DNA of 64,000 nt from Chlorops oryzae (GCA_020466095.1 CM035806.1:110542139-110606138), one strand, 5' to 3'; shown: positions 10,380 to 21,212, counted from the first letter of the stretch. The notes: generated by a model not told the origin, from the letters alone. Made by a program: numbers and translations.

Positions 10380-10744
10380 ACTAAGGGTGTTATAGTCAAG
10401 CGAGCCTGACAATAAAATACCCGACACAGACACACATGTTTAAATAATTTTTGAACCACGCCCAAGAAGTTTTTCAGGCCATTAGGGGCCCTATATACCG
10501 ACGTTTGTGAAATTGCTTTATGAAAACCGCCCCTTTTTCACCCCCAATTTTCCATTTTTTTTTTTTGCAATTCTAATCGGAGGCTTAAATATACACTCAA
10601 ATTCTAAGTTTCATTGAAATATTTCGAAAAAGTCCGACTTTAAGGCAATTTTGGGTTTTTTGTGACAGACCCTAGTACTGGAGGTACCCTTAATAATGGA
10701 CCGACCAAGGAAATTTTTTTTGGGAGGATGCTTATGGTTACAAA
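10380..10744 (-). mobile_element. INE-B (Helentron-type) repeat, 3' portion, split from 30480-30646
   Basis: Minus-oriented family-B repeat. The 3' end has the hairpin GTCAAGCGAGCCTGAC followed by TATAACACCCTTA. It breaks off after GCTTATGGTTACAAA at 10744 and resumes at 30480 with GTTACAAAGGAATCATAAG. The uninterrupted order is seen in the sister copy at 35388-36147 (complement of about 35800-35850). Nonautonomous, no gene. Confidence 0.85.
10737..10744. other. 8-bp target duplication GTTACAAA, left copy
   Basis: Repeated at 30480-30487 on the far side of the 19.7-kb element; present once in uninterrupted INE-B copies (as GCTACAAA). Confidence 0.85.
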
Positions 10745-10943
10745 CAGACCTGGGCAGACGAATTACAAAATTTGTTTGGAAAACTTCAATTACAATTACA
10801 AGTAATTGTAATTCAAAAAATTTCAATTACAATTACCAATTGTAATGGAAAAATCTTCAATTACGATTACAATTTGAAATTGAAAAAACTTCAATTACAA
10901 TTTGTAATTGTACTTATAAAAAAATTACTTAGATATATACACA
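10745..10943. repeat. Left terminus of the hAT, AATTAC-type subterminal repeats
   Basis: CAGACCTGGGCAG followed by many palindromic CAATTACAAGTAATTG-like words. Matches the right terminus at 30109-30479. Confidence 0.8.
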
Positions 10944-11236
10944 TTAGGCCGGGTCGATTTGTATGGGTAAAAAAAAACTAAGAAATCGTACCCTCGGAAA
11001 TGAAACTTCAGACAATTCTTAGCATTTTTTCCCAAGAAACCATGGGTATAAAATGAAACGTAGATCCGCGCTGAACGATGGGAAGTTTTAACGATACATA
11101 TGTTATTAACAGGGATCGGATTTAACATTTTGAAAATATTTAAAAATATGTAAAAAAAATACTTCGAATATTTTTTCAGATATGTATGTAGAATACTCAT
11201 AGTAAATACTTCAGCTAAATATCTCCGTTTTCAAAG

Positions 11237-11310
11237 GGCTAATACGGCGCAGTTGGTTGAGACGTTAGTTTATGTTGCGAAAGGCCGTGGGTTCAAATCC
11301 CGACCATAGG
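11237..11310 (+). ncRNA. tRNA-like module in left TIR
   Basis: TACGGCGCAGTTGGTTGAGA resembles a tRNA D-arm/A-box, followed by AGGCCGTGGGTTCAAATCCC with the canonical B-box GGTTCAAATCC. An inverted copy lies in the other TIR at 15224-15292. No CCA is encoded and the acceptor stem is not convincing, so a functional tRNA is unlikely; a Pol III promoter or a tRNA-derived SINE fragment fixed in the TIR is possible. Confidence 0.6.
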
Positions 11311-11315
11311 TGTTA

Positions 11316-12766
11316 TTTTTTTTTTTTTAAATAATTTATTAAAAAGCAGAGAACAAAAAACGGATATCTATTTCTATTTCCTCAAAGGGAACCAAAAGCG
11401 GGTTTACAATTTATATGAAAATTTTATATTTTAGGGACAGCAAGCTTCAGACTTTGGAATCCTGCTCCTCTTAAAAGTCCATTTGAAAAGGGTCAAAGGT
11501 GTAAAAACAGAGTTTTAACACAGTGCCCTGCAAGGACGCTAGTAAACTAATTGCTAAACAGGGTTGGCAACCGAAACCGTAACCGTTTCATAACCGTTTC
11601 ATTTCCGATACCGTAACCGTAACCTAAAAAAAACATATCGGTTTCGGTATTACTTTTAAAAAAATTAAACGGGAATGCAACTCCAAAATGCTTTAATGCG
11701 TCAAAAAATACATCGATATTCTTCGATGCATCGATATTCAATCGGCATCCAAGTTCATTATGAACGCACAAAGAAACCGTCTGGATGCTAAAAGTCTGAT
11801 TTTATGAAAAATAGAATAATACGTAACAACCTGGCTTAAATATGTTGAATCAACATTGTTGATAGCCAGAAACGAGAAGCTCAAGAGTATGATCTTGGAC
11901 TTCAATTTGTTTTTGGGTGAAAATAGCTTTTGTTACTACCTTTGCTTAGTACAGGTAGAAGCACCTTAAACTATGAAATTGGTGGTGTTGTGGATTTTAG
12001 TAGAAGCACTAAAAACCCGTGTTGCAATTAAAAGAAGTGATCTTTTTCTTCACATTATATTTAATTTTAATGGTGCTTTTATACACAAATAATGCTTACA
12101 AATCAGTAGGTATATCACAATTCAATTAAAGTTTATAATGCTTACAAATCAATAGTTATATCATAAATCAGTAAATTAAAGTTATAAAGAAGAAGAACTA
12201 GAGTCAGAAAGTTAGATTTTGCGAATCGCTAATTTTGACTTTTCTGGACGTTTTAAGGTCCCTAGAGTGTAATGGTATAGTTTTTGAGCGGATGTCTGTG
12301 TGTGTGTATGTACGTATGTACGTACGTTCGCAATTTTTCGTCTCGATTATCTCAAGAACCAAAAAAGATATCGACATGGGACTGGTGTTATTTGACGCAT
12401 AATCACGTAACTTAGAGCTGATTAGATTTTCAGCGAAATCGGACACGCCCACCACCCACCCCCCATACAACCCAAAATGTTTTTCGCCTATAAAACGCTT
12501 TGGAGGCTACAGAAATCAACGAAATTTTGCACAAAGATTAGTTATAGTAAGACCAAGGAATCAGAAAAATTTGGCCAAATTTTGCAAATGTAAAACTGTA
12601 AAAAAAATAACTGTTTTTTTTAATTCTTCCTCTCATTGGGAAGTTTGTCGTGTGGATTTGACCGGTCACACTCAGCTTTTTTGTTTGTGTTTTATCTTAT
12701 GTACTAACAGCATGGGTTTCGAGCAGCGTTAATCGAAGGAAGCAGGATCGAAACGTTATTTAAAAA
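11316..12766. other. 3' noncoding region of the transposon
   Basis: Between the left TIR and the transposase stop. Contains a decayed inner dyad of CCGTAACCG words (about 11575-11640) and a segment at 12200-12500 with TCGACATGGGACTGG and CGGACACGCCCACCACCCA, which looks like a repeat relic. No gene. Confidence 0.45.
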
Positions 12767-14440
12767 CTAAACTTTTAAGTCCTGTTTGCTCTCCATTCGG
12801 GGTATTCGGGAACGACTTTCTACAGTTACGGCCATAACAGATTCTCTATTATTTTCTGCAACGCGTTTTGAAACGCTAGTGAGCAATTGTACATATCTCT
12901 CAGTTGCTTGAATATGAGAGGGAATTCCTGGATCATGAATCGGTGGATCTTCAAAGTCAAGGTATTCCATTAAATGTTCATATGGAATTTTTGCAGTGAA
13001 AGGGGGCTCAGATAGAAGACTGTCATCATCTAAGTCGATCAAGTCAAAATAGTCTGTACAATTAAAATTAATTGGATGTTTTTTATATGCTCTAACTTTT
13101 GTTGGATCATACAGCTTATCACGGAAATATAAAATTTTTTTTAAGGCTCTCTCTCTTACAGTTCTTCTAACGTCAAAGAGCATTGTTAATAAAACATTCT
13201 CCGGATGAGCAAAGTATGCATTGTTTTGGACTACGTTATTAACGATTTCTCGAAGATGCGTGGGTAAATATTGGGTGGACGTTATAAACTTAAAAATGAG
13301 TGAACTGCCATAAATAGCGGAGCTGTAGTACTTAACATTAAAGTACATTGGTACATAAATCTTCATAACGTAAGTTGCTAGAGTTTTCAAATTAATTGAT
13401 GGAGAGTTAGTAGTTACGTATAGGCGTAATAATCTGCTGGCTTTAGTTAACCAACGGGAATGAACTATTTTTCCTGGTTTCATGCTAGCTAAATTATCTG
13501 AACAGACGCCATTTGAAACTGCTCTAGATAACCGATATAGGTACTTTACGTCAGTAGAAAGAGCTTCCTCGTCATCAGTTTTCATGGGTGGAGGCATATC
13601 CCCCAGAGAGATGGGTTCAAAATCAGGTACAACCTGAAAGAATATGTTTATTTTATTGCAACTGCTTACGACAGAAACTAAATTGAAATGAAACAAGTAC
13701 TTGCTTACATCAAACTGTTCGCAGGTTTCCATTAATTTTGTCAACCTCCCACTAGCGGTTCGTGGTCCACTTGTTGTTGACTTGTCTAAGGCGTTAAAGA
13801 CGTGACGAAATGGTAGTTCGTTGAAATGCAGCAAACAAATAAACCAATGCAATGGTTTACTCAACGAAATTTCAAACCTTCGCAAAATTCCATTTTCAGT
13901 ACCAGTGTTAGTAACTTCACCGTCGCAGCAAATACCGATCAAATGGTCTAAACATTTATTTTTTGATGCAAAAAACTCCTGCAATTGCTTCTGTTTTGTA
14001 CAAGCGTCTTCGGCATCTACTCTTAAATATCCCATCAGTTGGCTGTTTGGTTCTTTCAAAACCACTAAATGGGACTCTTTTACCATCCTTGTGTGGTAGG
14101 TTTCACTAATTTTCTCCATTGTTAGTGAATCATTTTTTCTGCCATCAAACGAAAACGTTACAATATTTGAATCAGCACTCTGTTTTCGCCAGACCGAGTC
14201 TCTACATTTCTGCTTTTCCCGAGCCACCTTAGCTTTGTCCATAACAACAAATTCGCCATCGTCATCCTTGAATCCAATGTCCTTAAATAAAGCCGTAGCT
14301 AAACATGATGCTACTCGGTCGGATACTCCAAATCTATCGCACATCATTGCAAAATTAAAGACGTTGTACCTTTTAGTGTAAGATACTCCCTTAAGCGAAT
14401 CTGGCTGTGTTGTATATTCGGTTTCATAATCCACATCCAT
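12767..14440 (-). CDS. DDE-type transposase of the TTAGGCCGGG element, main ORF
   Basis: Long minus frame of 557 codons including a short in-frame intron. Candidate acidic triad: D99 in SFDGRK, D173 in CCDGEVTNTG, E208 in LLHFNELPFRH, an RNase H-like order with a short third spacing. Other conserved-looking blocks are LYRLSRAVSNGVCSDNLA, KIVHSRWLTKASR and NAYFAHPENVLLTMLFD. This set is familiar from uncharacterised transposon proteins in insects and cnidarians. It would cut and rejoin the TTAGGCCGGG ends in the nucleus. The open frame continues upstream without a stop to about 14600, so the Met at 14440 is probably not the real start. Intron at 13634-13708. Confidence 0.7.
   Translation of the reverse strand: MDVDYETEYTTQPDSLKGVSYTKRYNVFNFAMMCDRFGVSDRVASCLATALFKDIGFKDDDGEFVVMDKAKVAREKQKCRDSVWRKQSADSNIVTFSFDGRKNDSLTMEKISETYHTRMVKESHLVVLKEPNSQLMGYLRVDAEDACTKQKQLQEFFASKNKCLDHLIGICCDGEVTNTGTENGILRRFEISLSKPLHWFICLLHFNELPFRHVFNALDKSTTSGPRTASGRLTKLMETCEQFDVSKYLFHFNLVSVVSSCNKINIFFQVVPDFEPISLGDMPPPMKTDDEEALSTDVKYLYRLSRAVSNGVCSDNLASMKPGKIVHSRWLTKASRLLRLYVTTNSPSINLKTLATYVMKIYVPMYFNVKYYSSAIYGSSLIFKFITSTQYLPTHLREIVNNVVQNNAYFAHPENVLLTMLFDVRRTVRERALKKILYFRDKLYDPTKVRAYKKHPINFNCTDYFDLIDLDDDSLLSEPPFTAKIPYEHLMEYLDFEDPPIHDPGIPSHIQATERYVQLLTSVSKRVAENNRESVMAVTVESRSRIPRMESKQDLKV
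13634..13708 (-). other. Intron in the transposase
   Basis: On the minus strand GTAAGC (13703-13708) to TTTCAG (13634-13639), 75 bp, phase-preserving. The 25 residues it would add are hydrophobic and out of keeping with the neighbours, so it is most likely spliced. Confidence 0.7.
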
Positions 14441-14546
14441 AGAGTCAGTTGCGTACGTGGGTGCGAAACTAGTTGGAGACGTTGATTTTTGAGCGGTTAC
14501 TTCAGGGAAAAATTCTGGAATTGTATGCCTTCTAACAGTGCATTGG

Positions 14547-14987
14547 TCAAGTATGAAGTCCTGCAGATGAACAGATATTAACCCACAGGTTAAAGCAAGT
14601 TGTTGCTTTTATTTTGCATGGACATTTTCCGATGAAAAATACATCATCAAGCGATTCTAAAAAGGCTGAAAATGCGCTGATTTTAGCCGTATTCTTTATT
14701 TCCTTTTGATATTTTTCGATCAATCTATTTAATTTTTTTACCACACTTTTTGCATTAATAAGCGGTGTTTCTAATGTATTCCAAATTTCCACAAGTTTTT
14801 TGGCTACTTGTGTACTAAAACCTGAATAGGAACGTATACTTCTGTCTGTTTTTTTCTCACACTCGCTTAAATAAAAATAGTATCTCAGAACGTCGCGGTT
14901 GCTTGGCAAATTCAGTGCATTTAAATCGCTTGGAAAGCCGAAAGCACAAACATTCTGACACGGTTGCAAATCATCATCCATTTCCAA
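14547..14987 (-). pseudogene. N-terminal part of the same transposase, frameshifted
   Basis: A 146-codon minus frame with ATG at 14987, leucine-rich helices and C(x1)C block KCPCK near its end. It runs out of frame near 14600, where the main frame (reading ...VHLQDFILDQCTVRR) takes over. One indel or an unspliced intron must lie between 14580 and 14625. Start choice: first Met after the TIR and a short leader. Confidence 0.55.
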
Positions 14988-15223
14988 ATTATAAAAACCA
15001 ATTCACGATATTTTCCACTATTAGGCATAACTAAATTATTTCTTCTCATTTTGATAGAAGAGCGAATTTGCAATGAAGAAGTGACGATTTCAACGGATCT
15101 ATTTAAACAAAAAATTTATCATACACTCAAGAAACATAAGCGAAAAATCAAACGTTTTGATTTTCCTTTCCTCGCTTCAGCAGCCGCCCTTTCAAAAAAA
15201 AAAAAAAATTAGATTAATACACC

Positions 15224-15292
15224 AACCCCATTTGAACCCACGGCCTTTCGCATCATAAACTAACGTCTCAACCAACTGCGCCGTATAAGCCC
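15224..15292 (-). ncRNA. tRNA-like module in right TIR
   Basis: Inverted copy of 11237-11310: minus strand has GGCGCAGTTGGTTGAGACG and GGCCGTGGGTTCAAATGGG. The B-box GGTTCAAAT is kept; its 3' side is altered. Confidence 0.55.
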
Positions 15293-15577
15293 TTTGAAAA
15301 TGGAGATATTTAGCTGAAGTATTTACTATGAGTATTCTACATACATATCTGAAAAAATATTCGAAGTATTTTTTTACATATTTTTAAATATTTTCAAAAT
15401 GTTAAATCCGATCCCTGTTAATAACATATGTATCGTTAAAACTTCCCATCGTTCAGCGCGGATCTACGTTTCATTTTATACCCATGGTTTCTTGGGCAAA
15501 AATGCTTAGAATTGTCTGAAGTTTCATTTCCGGGGGTACGATTTTTTGTCAAAAAAATAGACCCGGCCTAATACACA

Positions 15578-15859
15578 TACATCTATAAAATAATTAATAA
15601 GTATAATAACTGTGGATATGACATTGAGTCAGTAGGTCCATGGGGAAACCTAAGATCCGTCAACCTACGACTGATCATTGAGGAACCGCTGAAGCCAAAA
15701 AGGAAAAACAGGCTCCATCCGTATGGAGGGGACTCCAAGCTGAAAAAAAAATATGCACCTAACGGTATAATTAATGGATTGTTGACCAGGCACCAATCTG
15801 TCTCGCAGGGCTCTGCTTTGAGACAAATAGCTCCTTTTGCCTTTGAGAGTAAAAAAAAC
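15578..15859 (-). other. hAT backbone or SINE-like body upstream of tRNA-like head
   Basis: Lies downstream (minus strand) of the tRNA-like head at 15868-15933 and could be the body of a tRNA-derived SINE of about 330 bp. No A-tail or duplication could be fixed, so it may simply be backbone of the 19.7-kb hAT. Confidence 0.3.
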
Positions 15860-15867
15860 TCTTACTT

Positions 15868-15933
15868 TGTGGGGAATCGAACCCTCATCAATCGGATTAC
15901 AAATCAAGCACACTACCCCCTACACTACTGACG
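15868..15933 (-). ncRNA. tRNA-like module (Thr-TGT-like loop)
   Basis: Minus strand: GTCAGTAGTGTAGGGGGTAG (D-arm region), anticodon-like loop TTTGTAA, then GAGGGTTCGATTCCCCAC with canonical B-box GGTTCGATTCC and a perfect T-stem GGG/CCC. No convincing acceptor stem, so a tRNA-derived repeat head rather than a working tRNA gene. Confidence 0.6.
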
Positions 15934-16036
15934 GCCTTGTATTGTCAACTTCAAAATATTATAATAAAATCAACTGTGCTGAAAATTAAAATAAACCGTC
16001 CCACCCGTTACTATGAAAATTTCAGTTTTTTCTTTA

Positions 16037-16044
16037 ATCGAACT
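16037..16044. other. 8-bp target duplication ATCGAACT, left copy
   Basis: Repeated at 22096-22103 after the CCTACGCCACTG end. Confidence 0.92.
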
Positions 16045-16320
16045 CAGTGGCGTAGGCAGGATTTTGAAAAGGGGGACAAATTAAAAATAGTAATAAGTTT
16101 TGAAAAACTCAATAAAAACTCAAACTAATACAAGATATATTATTTCAAAATTCATTGTATCACACAATTATGTTGGCATTTCATACCGGTTGAACCACAT
16201 TTTAAATCAAAGAATGAAATGAAGCCGCCTTGGTTTTTTTGAAAGTTCATCAAGAACTTCATCTGCACATATAGGTACATTTTTGTGTAAGGCCAAAGCT
16301 GCCAGACCATTGAGCCGATT

Positions 16321-16380
16321 CTGAAATTAATTGAAATGGCTGATTTAAACAAAAAACCTAGAGAAAAAGTAATAATATAC
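16321..16380 (-). other. Intron in the hAT transposase
   Basis: Minus strand GTATAT...TTTCAG, 60 bp, between ...LRNSIGQ and NRLNGLAALAL. Removal restores the conserved C-terminal block. Confidence 0.7.
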
Positions 16381-17164
16381 CTGTCCAATTGAGTTCCTTA
16401 AATAAGTTTTAATGCGCTTTAAGCATGAAAATGTCCTTTCGGCTGTACTGGTTGATACTGGCAGCGTTGCTATAATTTTAAGCAGAAGAAAAGTGGCTGG
16501 AAAGGTTTCTTTTGGACAAACGTCTATAGCATCAATAGCATTTTTCGGCGAGATTTCTTTACGACCTAGATATTGCCTCCAAATCATAACTTCCGCCATT
16601 ACAGCTGATGATGAGCAAGGAAAAAATTCCTCGTAAAATTTTACAGTTTTTTCCAAATCTGTGTTAGACAAGCTATCATCAAACAGTCTTTGAAATCCTG
16701 ACAACACATTTTAATGGTTAGAGAACCTCTCTTTTAACTCCATTTTATAGAAGTAAAGAAATTCATTAAATAATTTTACGCGATAATACTTTTCTGTAGA
16801 AAATCCAGAATTTGCTTGAGTTCGTGTTAGCTTTATACTCACATCTAGATTTTCTGCCATTGATTTTGCAGATTCAAAGATTTTCTTGAAGCCTTCTTCT
16901 TTAGACCGAATATTTTCAAGTAATTGTTGAATATCATCAGCCAAGCTCATTGCTTCAACCAAGTCCAGGTTTTTTTTCTGAAACTGCAGACTTAGGGGCA
17001 GTGAATGGTCGTAAACTAAAACCAGTACCTTCAGAGCAATAATGAACTTAAAATCAATTGCGTTTTTCAGTATTTTGGCATTTGGCTCATCACATTCTAT
17101 ATCTTCTAAGGCTTTATAAAAATTTTTAAAAGCTTCGTGAAAATCGCTAACGGCTTCGAACTTA

Positions 17165-18457
17165 ACAGGTTGGCTGATAAGTCCCCGGTCTAACAAAGAA
17201 AAACACATTTTTTTTGTCAAAATTCGTTTTTATTATTCAACATAGTTCCCTTCAAGAGCGATACAACGATTATAACGACCTTCCAATTTTTTTATACCAT
17301 TTTGGTAGTACTACTTCGGTTTTGCCTCAAAATAGGCCTCAATTTCGGCGATCACCTCTTCATTGCAGCCAAATTTTTTCCCTGCGAGCATCCTTTTGAG
17401 ATCTGAGAACAAGAAAAAGTCGCTGGGGGCCAGATCTGGAGAATACGGTGGGTGGGGAAGCAATTCGAAGCCTAATTCATGAATTTTTGCCATCGTTCTC
17501 AATGACTTGTGGCACGGTGCGTTGTCTTGGTGGAACAACACTTTTTTCTTCTTCATATGGGGCCGTTTTGCCGCGATTTCGACCTTCAAACGCTCCAATA
17601 ACGACATATAATAGTCACTGTTGATGGTTTTTCCCTTCTCAAGATAATCGATAAAAATTATTCCATGCCCATCCCAAAAAACAGAGGCCATTACTTTGCC
17701 AGCGGACTTTTGAGTCTTTCCACGCTTCGGAGACGGTTCACCGATCGCTGTCCACTCAGCCGACTCTGGATTGGACTCAGGAGTGTAGTGATAGAGCCAT
17801 GTTTTATCCATTGTCACATATCGACGCAAAAACTCGGGTGTATTGAGAGTTAACAGCTGCAAACACCGCTCAGAATCATCAACACGTTGTTGTTTTTGGT
17901 CAAATGTGAGCTCGCGCGGCACCCATTTTGCACAGAGCTTTTTCATATCCAAATATTGATGAATGATATGACCAACACGTTCCTTTGATATATTTAAGGC
18001 CTCTGCTATCTCGATCAACTTCATTTTACGGTCATTCAAAATCATTTTGTGAATTTTTTTGATGTTTTCGTCGGTAACCACCTCTTTCGGGCGTCCACTG
18101 CGTTCACCGTCCTCCGTGCTCATTTCACCACGCTTGAATTTTGCATACCAATCAAGTATTGTTGATTTTCCTGGGGCAGAGTCGGGAAACTCATTATCAA
18201 GCCAAGTTTTTGCTTCCACTGTATTTTTTCCCTTCAGAAAACAGTATTTTATCAAAACACGAAATTCCTTTTTTTCCATTTTTTTCACAATAACAAAAGT
18301 TGCTTCACAAAAGACGCTCTATCTCACAAACTAATTGACTTACAGACGTCAAATTTTGACACGAATCATTTGAAGGTTGTCTCTATTTAAAAAAATATGC
18401 ATTTAATACTAGCGACGCCATCTATGTGTCAGACCGGGGACTTATCAGCCAACCTGT
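17165..18457 (-). mobile_element. Himar1-like mariner, copy 1 (TA target)
   Basis: Ends ACAGGTTGGCTGATAAGTCC and its inverted partner at 18431-18457, flanked by TA (17163-17164, 18458-18459). 1293 bp. The terminus and protein are those of the irritans mariner subfamily typified by Himar1 of the horn fly. It is inserted in the hAT transposase so that removal of one TA rejoins ...TRWVAKFEAVSDF... in frame. Confidence 0.96.
17233..18279 (-). pseudogene. Himar1-like mariner transposase, one nonsense codon
   Basis: 348-codon frame, the full family length, starting MEKKEFRVLIKYCFLKGKN. Order: two helix-turn-helix DNA-binding regions (to about residue 110), WVPREL linker, then the D,D34D catalytic core: D in VTMDKTW, D in HQDNAPC, D in SPDLAPSDFF, with 34 residues between the last two. 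Odd points: the residue after the first catalytic D is K where Himar1 has E, and a TAG at 17311-17313 replaces the GAG seen in copy 2, removing the last 26 residues. Cut-and-paste enzyme acting on its own TIRs at TA. Nearly intact, so a recent arrival. Confidence 0.93.
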
Positions 18458-20026
18458 TAGCAACCCATCTGGTAAAATTTAATCTTTTCAACGTTTTCGT
18501 CTTATTGGAAGAATTTGCTTCTACAAATCTTTTTAAAGAAAAGCTTCTTTTTGGCGTGTTAAAAAACAAGTAAATTTTCTCGATCAAGAGAATGCAACTT
18601 TTAATAGCGGGTAAATTGCTTGCTGCGCATATCGATAAATACAGGCAATGCGCTGCGCAATGAACGTAAAGTGCATGAGGAGCGAAACTTGACTGAGTTA
18701 TAGCCTGAACACCGTTAAAAACACCGCTCATATTCCGTGCTTTATCATATCCTTGGCCAACAAGAAACTTAGAATTCAAACCACTCTCACGAAGGTTAGT
18801 GACTATTATTTCAGCTAAATGGATACCTGCAAAAAACTTTAAGTATATTATGTCGTTCCTATTTATAATACATATTTTTAACCTTTTGTGGAAGCCGTAG
18901 TTCAAATCGTAAAAAAATCCTCATTGATGACAATTTTTTTATCGTCATTTGAGTGAATATAGCGCAAACAAATTGTAACTTGTTCCGTCAAAGACACATC
19001 TGAAGTTTCATCAACTAAGACTGAAAAGAATTGTGCGTCAATAACTTTTGCAATGACTTTTCTAGTCAAAATAACGTAAGCTGCGGCAATTATTTCATTT
19101 TGAATTGAGGGGCTTGTGTATTTTAAGCGCTCGGAAGGTCTTTTTAAATGATCGCGCAAGTTAGAGCTCTATAGGATAGAAGTGCTCGAAAATTGCCACC
19201 ATTAAGGCCAACAAAATCGTTTCTCACTGGTATTAGATCATTATCCCGGTGACCTCTTAGTGAGATTTCTTGTCTTCCAAGCACTATTATTGCCTCAATA
19301 ATCGGAACAAGACATTGCCGGTTTTTTATGATTTGTTTTAAACGTCCTTCGCTGATTCTATTTTCAATCCTAACTGAAGAATCTTTAATTGCCTCTAAAA
19401 ACATTTCTTGATCTACAAGAGCGTTTTGATGGTAGATCTTCTTCTGATGCTCGTTCAAAACCTTTAATTTAGAAACACAGGTATACTGACATATTGATAT
19501 TTTTACATTTTACATTTGATACAAACATAAAAATTACAAATTTTATTTTATTACCTCTGTGGCCTTCTTCCAGTTATCGAACTGTTTTTTTCACGAGTTG
19601 ACCAAGTCGTTGCGATCCTTTCCCTCCACTTGAATCAAATAAAACGCACGGAATACAGAACGCCCCACATTTGGTTTCCGAGTATGCCAGCCAGGCGTAA
19701 CCTTTGAACCACTGCGGTCGAAAGCGTATTTTCCTCTCTGAAAATTTCTCCAAAAGTGGGAATTTGTAATTTGGTTCGGGCTTCCAAATATTCTGCAGAA
19801 AATCCAATTTAACTGCATCTTCTAATTTGTTTCCAACGAAATTGCCGATATCATACTTTCTTACACCCGTATTATCTGGATGGACAACTTCAGAAGGATT
19901 TTTGTTAGAAGTAGAAACTACTGGGTTCAAACATAACTCTTTTGTGGTCAAGAAAGAACGTATGTCCCTGCTCATATTCGTAAATTGAACTTTAATGAAC
20001 AGACCGCTTCTTAAATTAGTCTTTTA

Positions 20027-21212
20027 TGCTATGTTCTCACTAGGCCGGGTTAGGGTTATCGGCGAAACCCAGGGTTTCAAATGTCAAAATGTTAATACGA
20101 CACTGGCAGGAAGCTTTCATGTGCAGAAAATGAGTGGGGAACGATGCACGTATTTGGATATGTAAATTTTAACCCTCTAACCGTTATAACCGTCTGTAGA
20201 CGGTCTTTGTTTGTTTGCTTTTATTTACGATTCTAATAAGAAAATAATAAGAAAAACCGTTGTAGCGGTTTCTACCGAACGCGTGCTTTGTGTTGTCAAA
20301 CCCACATGATCTTATTACTGCATATTTTTAGTAGAAACGTTAGTTGACTGTTGGTGGTCAGTGCGAAAAGTGAAATTAATTCTTGTGAAAAAAAGTGATT
20401 TTGAAGGAATTTTTTTTGTGCATTATTAATTTATTTAAGGACTTCAAAAATTTATGGTAAATATAAAATCTTATTTGTTATCATAATAAATGTTTCTATT
20501 TCAAATTAAAAAACGAAAAATTATATATTCGGAGAATTTTCCCATGACCGTTTTTAGACGGTCATAACGGTTAAAGCCAAATTTGACCGTCTGCAGACGG
20601 TCAAAAAGTTTTTGCATCTAGGGCTGGTATTTCTAAATGCAAACTGAAACTAAGCTAAGATTCTTAATCAGAACACTTCAACTTCAACGGATTGAAATTA
20701 TTGTCGACATCAATGCACTATTTAAAAAAAACGGTTAGAGGGTTAACGTTTTGTGATGCCGCTTTCACTATTAGCTCCATTAATCTTTTTTTGTTCCTGC
20801 GGATATTGCAATGGTCTTCTAATATTATTGCTTCCAATATTCCTTTGGCTTTTTCAGCTTCTTTAAACATTTCTAATAAAGCAAATTCCATTTTTATTTT
20901 CAATTTCTCGATGATATAGTATATCTGATATACCTTGCGCAATTTTTATATTTCAAACTCCCAAGCCGGACATTATCGCATGCATGTAATGAAAACAGCG
21001 GCCATCTCTTAACAAACTTCATTAACAGTTAGGGCTAGTAATGCGAGCAGCCGCAGTATGAATTTTCACCACTTCGGAAGTAGTGCAGAAGTAGTGGACT
21101 TTCCGGCTGGGTCATATGACGTTTGTAAACTTTAACTCGCTCTAACCTGCTATGAACGCTTTGAGTTAAAGTATCGGGTTAAGTACTTAACCCCTATAGT
21201 GAGAACATAGCA
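20027..21212. mobile_element. Harbinger-type MITE TGCTATGTTCTCACTA, TSD TTA
   Basis: Inverted ends TGCTATGTTCTCACTA and TAGTGAGAACATAGCA, each flanked by TTA, the 3-bp target typical of PIF/Harbinger. No transposase. Subterminal GGGTTAGGGTTATCGG is answered by CGGGTTAAGTACTTAACCCC. Carries the piggyBac-type MITE at 20173-20742. Confidence 0.82.
20173..20742. mobile_element. piggyBac-type MITE CCCTCTAACCG, TSD TTAA
   Basis: Ends CCCTCTAACCGTTATAACCG and CGGTTAGAGGG, flanked by TTAA at 20169-20172 and 20743-20746, the exact piggyBac target. Inner dyads of GACCGTCTGTAGACGGTC type occur near both ends (20185-20200, 20545-20605). 570 bp, no transposase. Confidence 0.85.

Larger units (their letters stand above)
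10944..15571 (-). mobile_element. 4.6-kb DDE transposon (IS3EU-like?) with TSD TACACA and tRNA-like TIRs
   Basis: Ends TTAGGCCGGGTC...GACCCGGCCTAA, flanked on both sides by TACACA (10938-10943, 15572-15577). The terminal inverted repeats are about 350 bp (10944-11315 and 15224-15571) and both contain a tRNA-like module. It encodes the minus-strand transposase at 12767-14987. A 6-bp duplication and this protein type suggest the IS3EU or a related group; I am unsure of the superfamily name. Confidence 0.8.
16207..19975 (-). pseudogene. hAT transposase (TTF finger, DUF4371, hAT dimerisation; ZMYM1-like)
   Basis: Minus-strand gene in pieces. Order: TTF-type zinc-finger region with FRPQWFKGYAWLAYS and CGAFCIPCVLF (19574-19975); DUF4371-type region with VLVDETSDVSLTEQ and GQGYDKARNMSGV (18460-19467); after the mariner, KFEAVSDFHEAF onward (16714-17164); C-terminal hAT dimerisation block TLPVSTSTAERTFSCLKRIK (16381-16710) and RLNGLAALALH (16207-16320). 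Lesions: single-base slip near 19590, frameshift near 19150, TAA at 16711-16713 in an otherwise open frame, mariner insertion. Introns visible: 16321-16380, about 18842-18900, about 19467-19555. It would move the CAGTGGCGTAGG element; now inactive. Confidence 0.85.

Noticed and set aside
11237..11310. Calling the tRNA-like modules functional tRNA genes
   Set aside because: B-boxes are good but acceptor stems do not pair, anticodon arms are weak, and the sequences lie inside mobile elements, partly in both TIRs.
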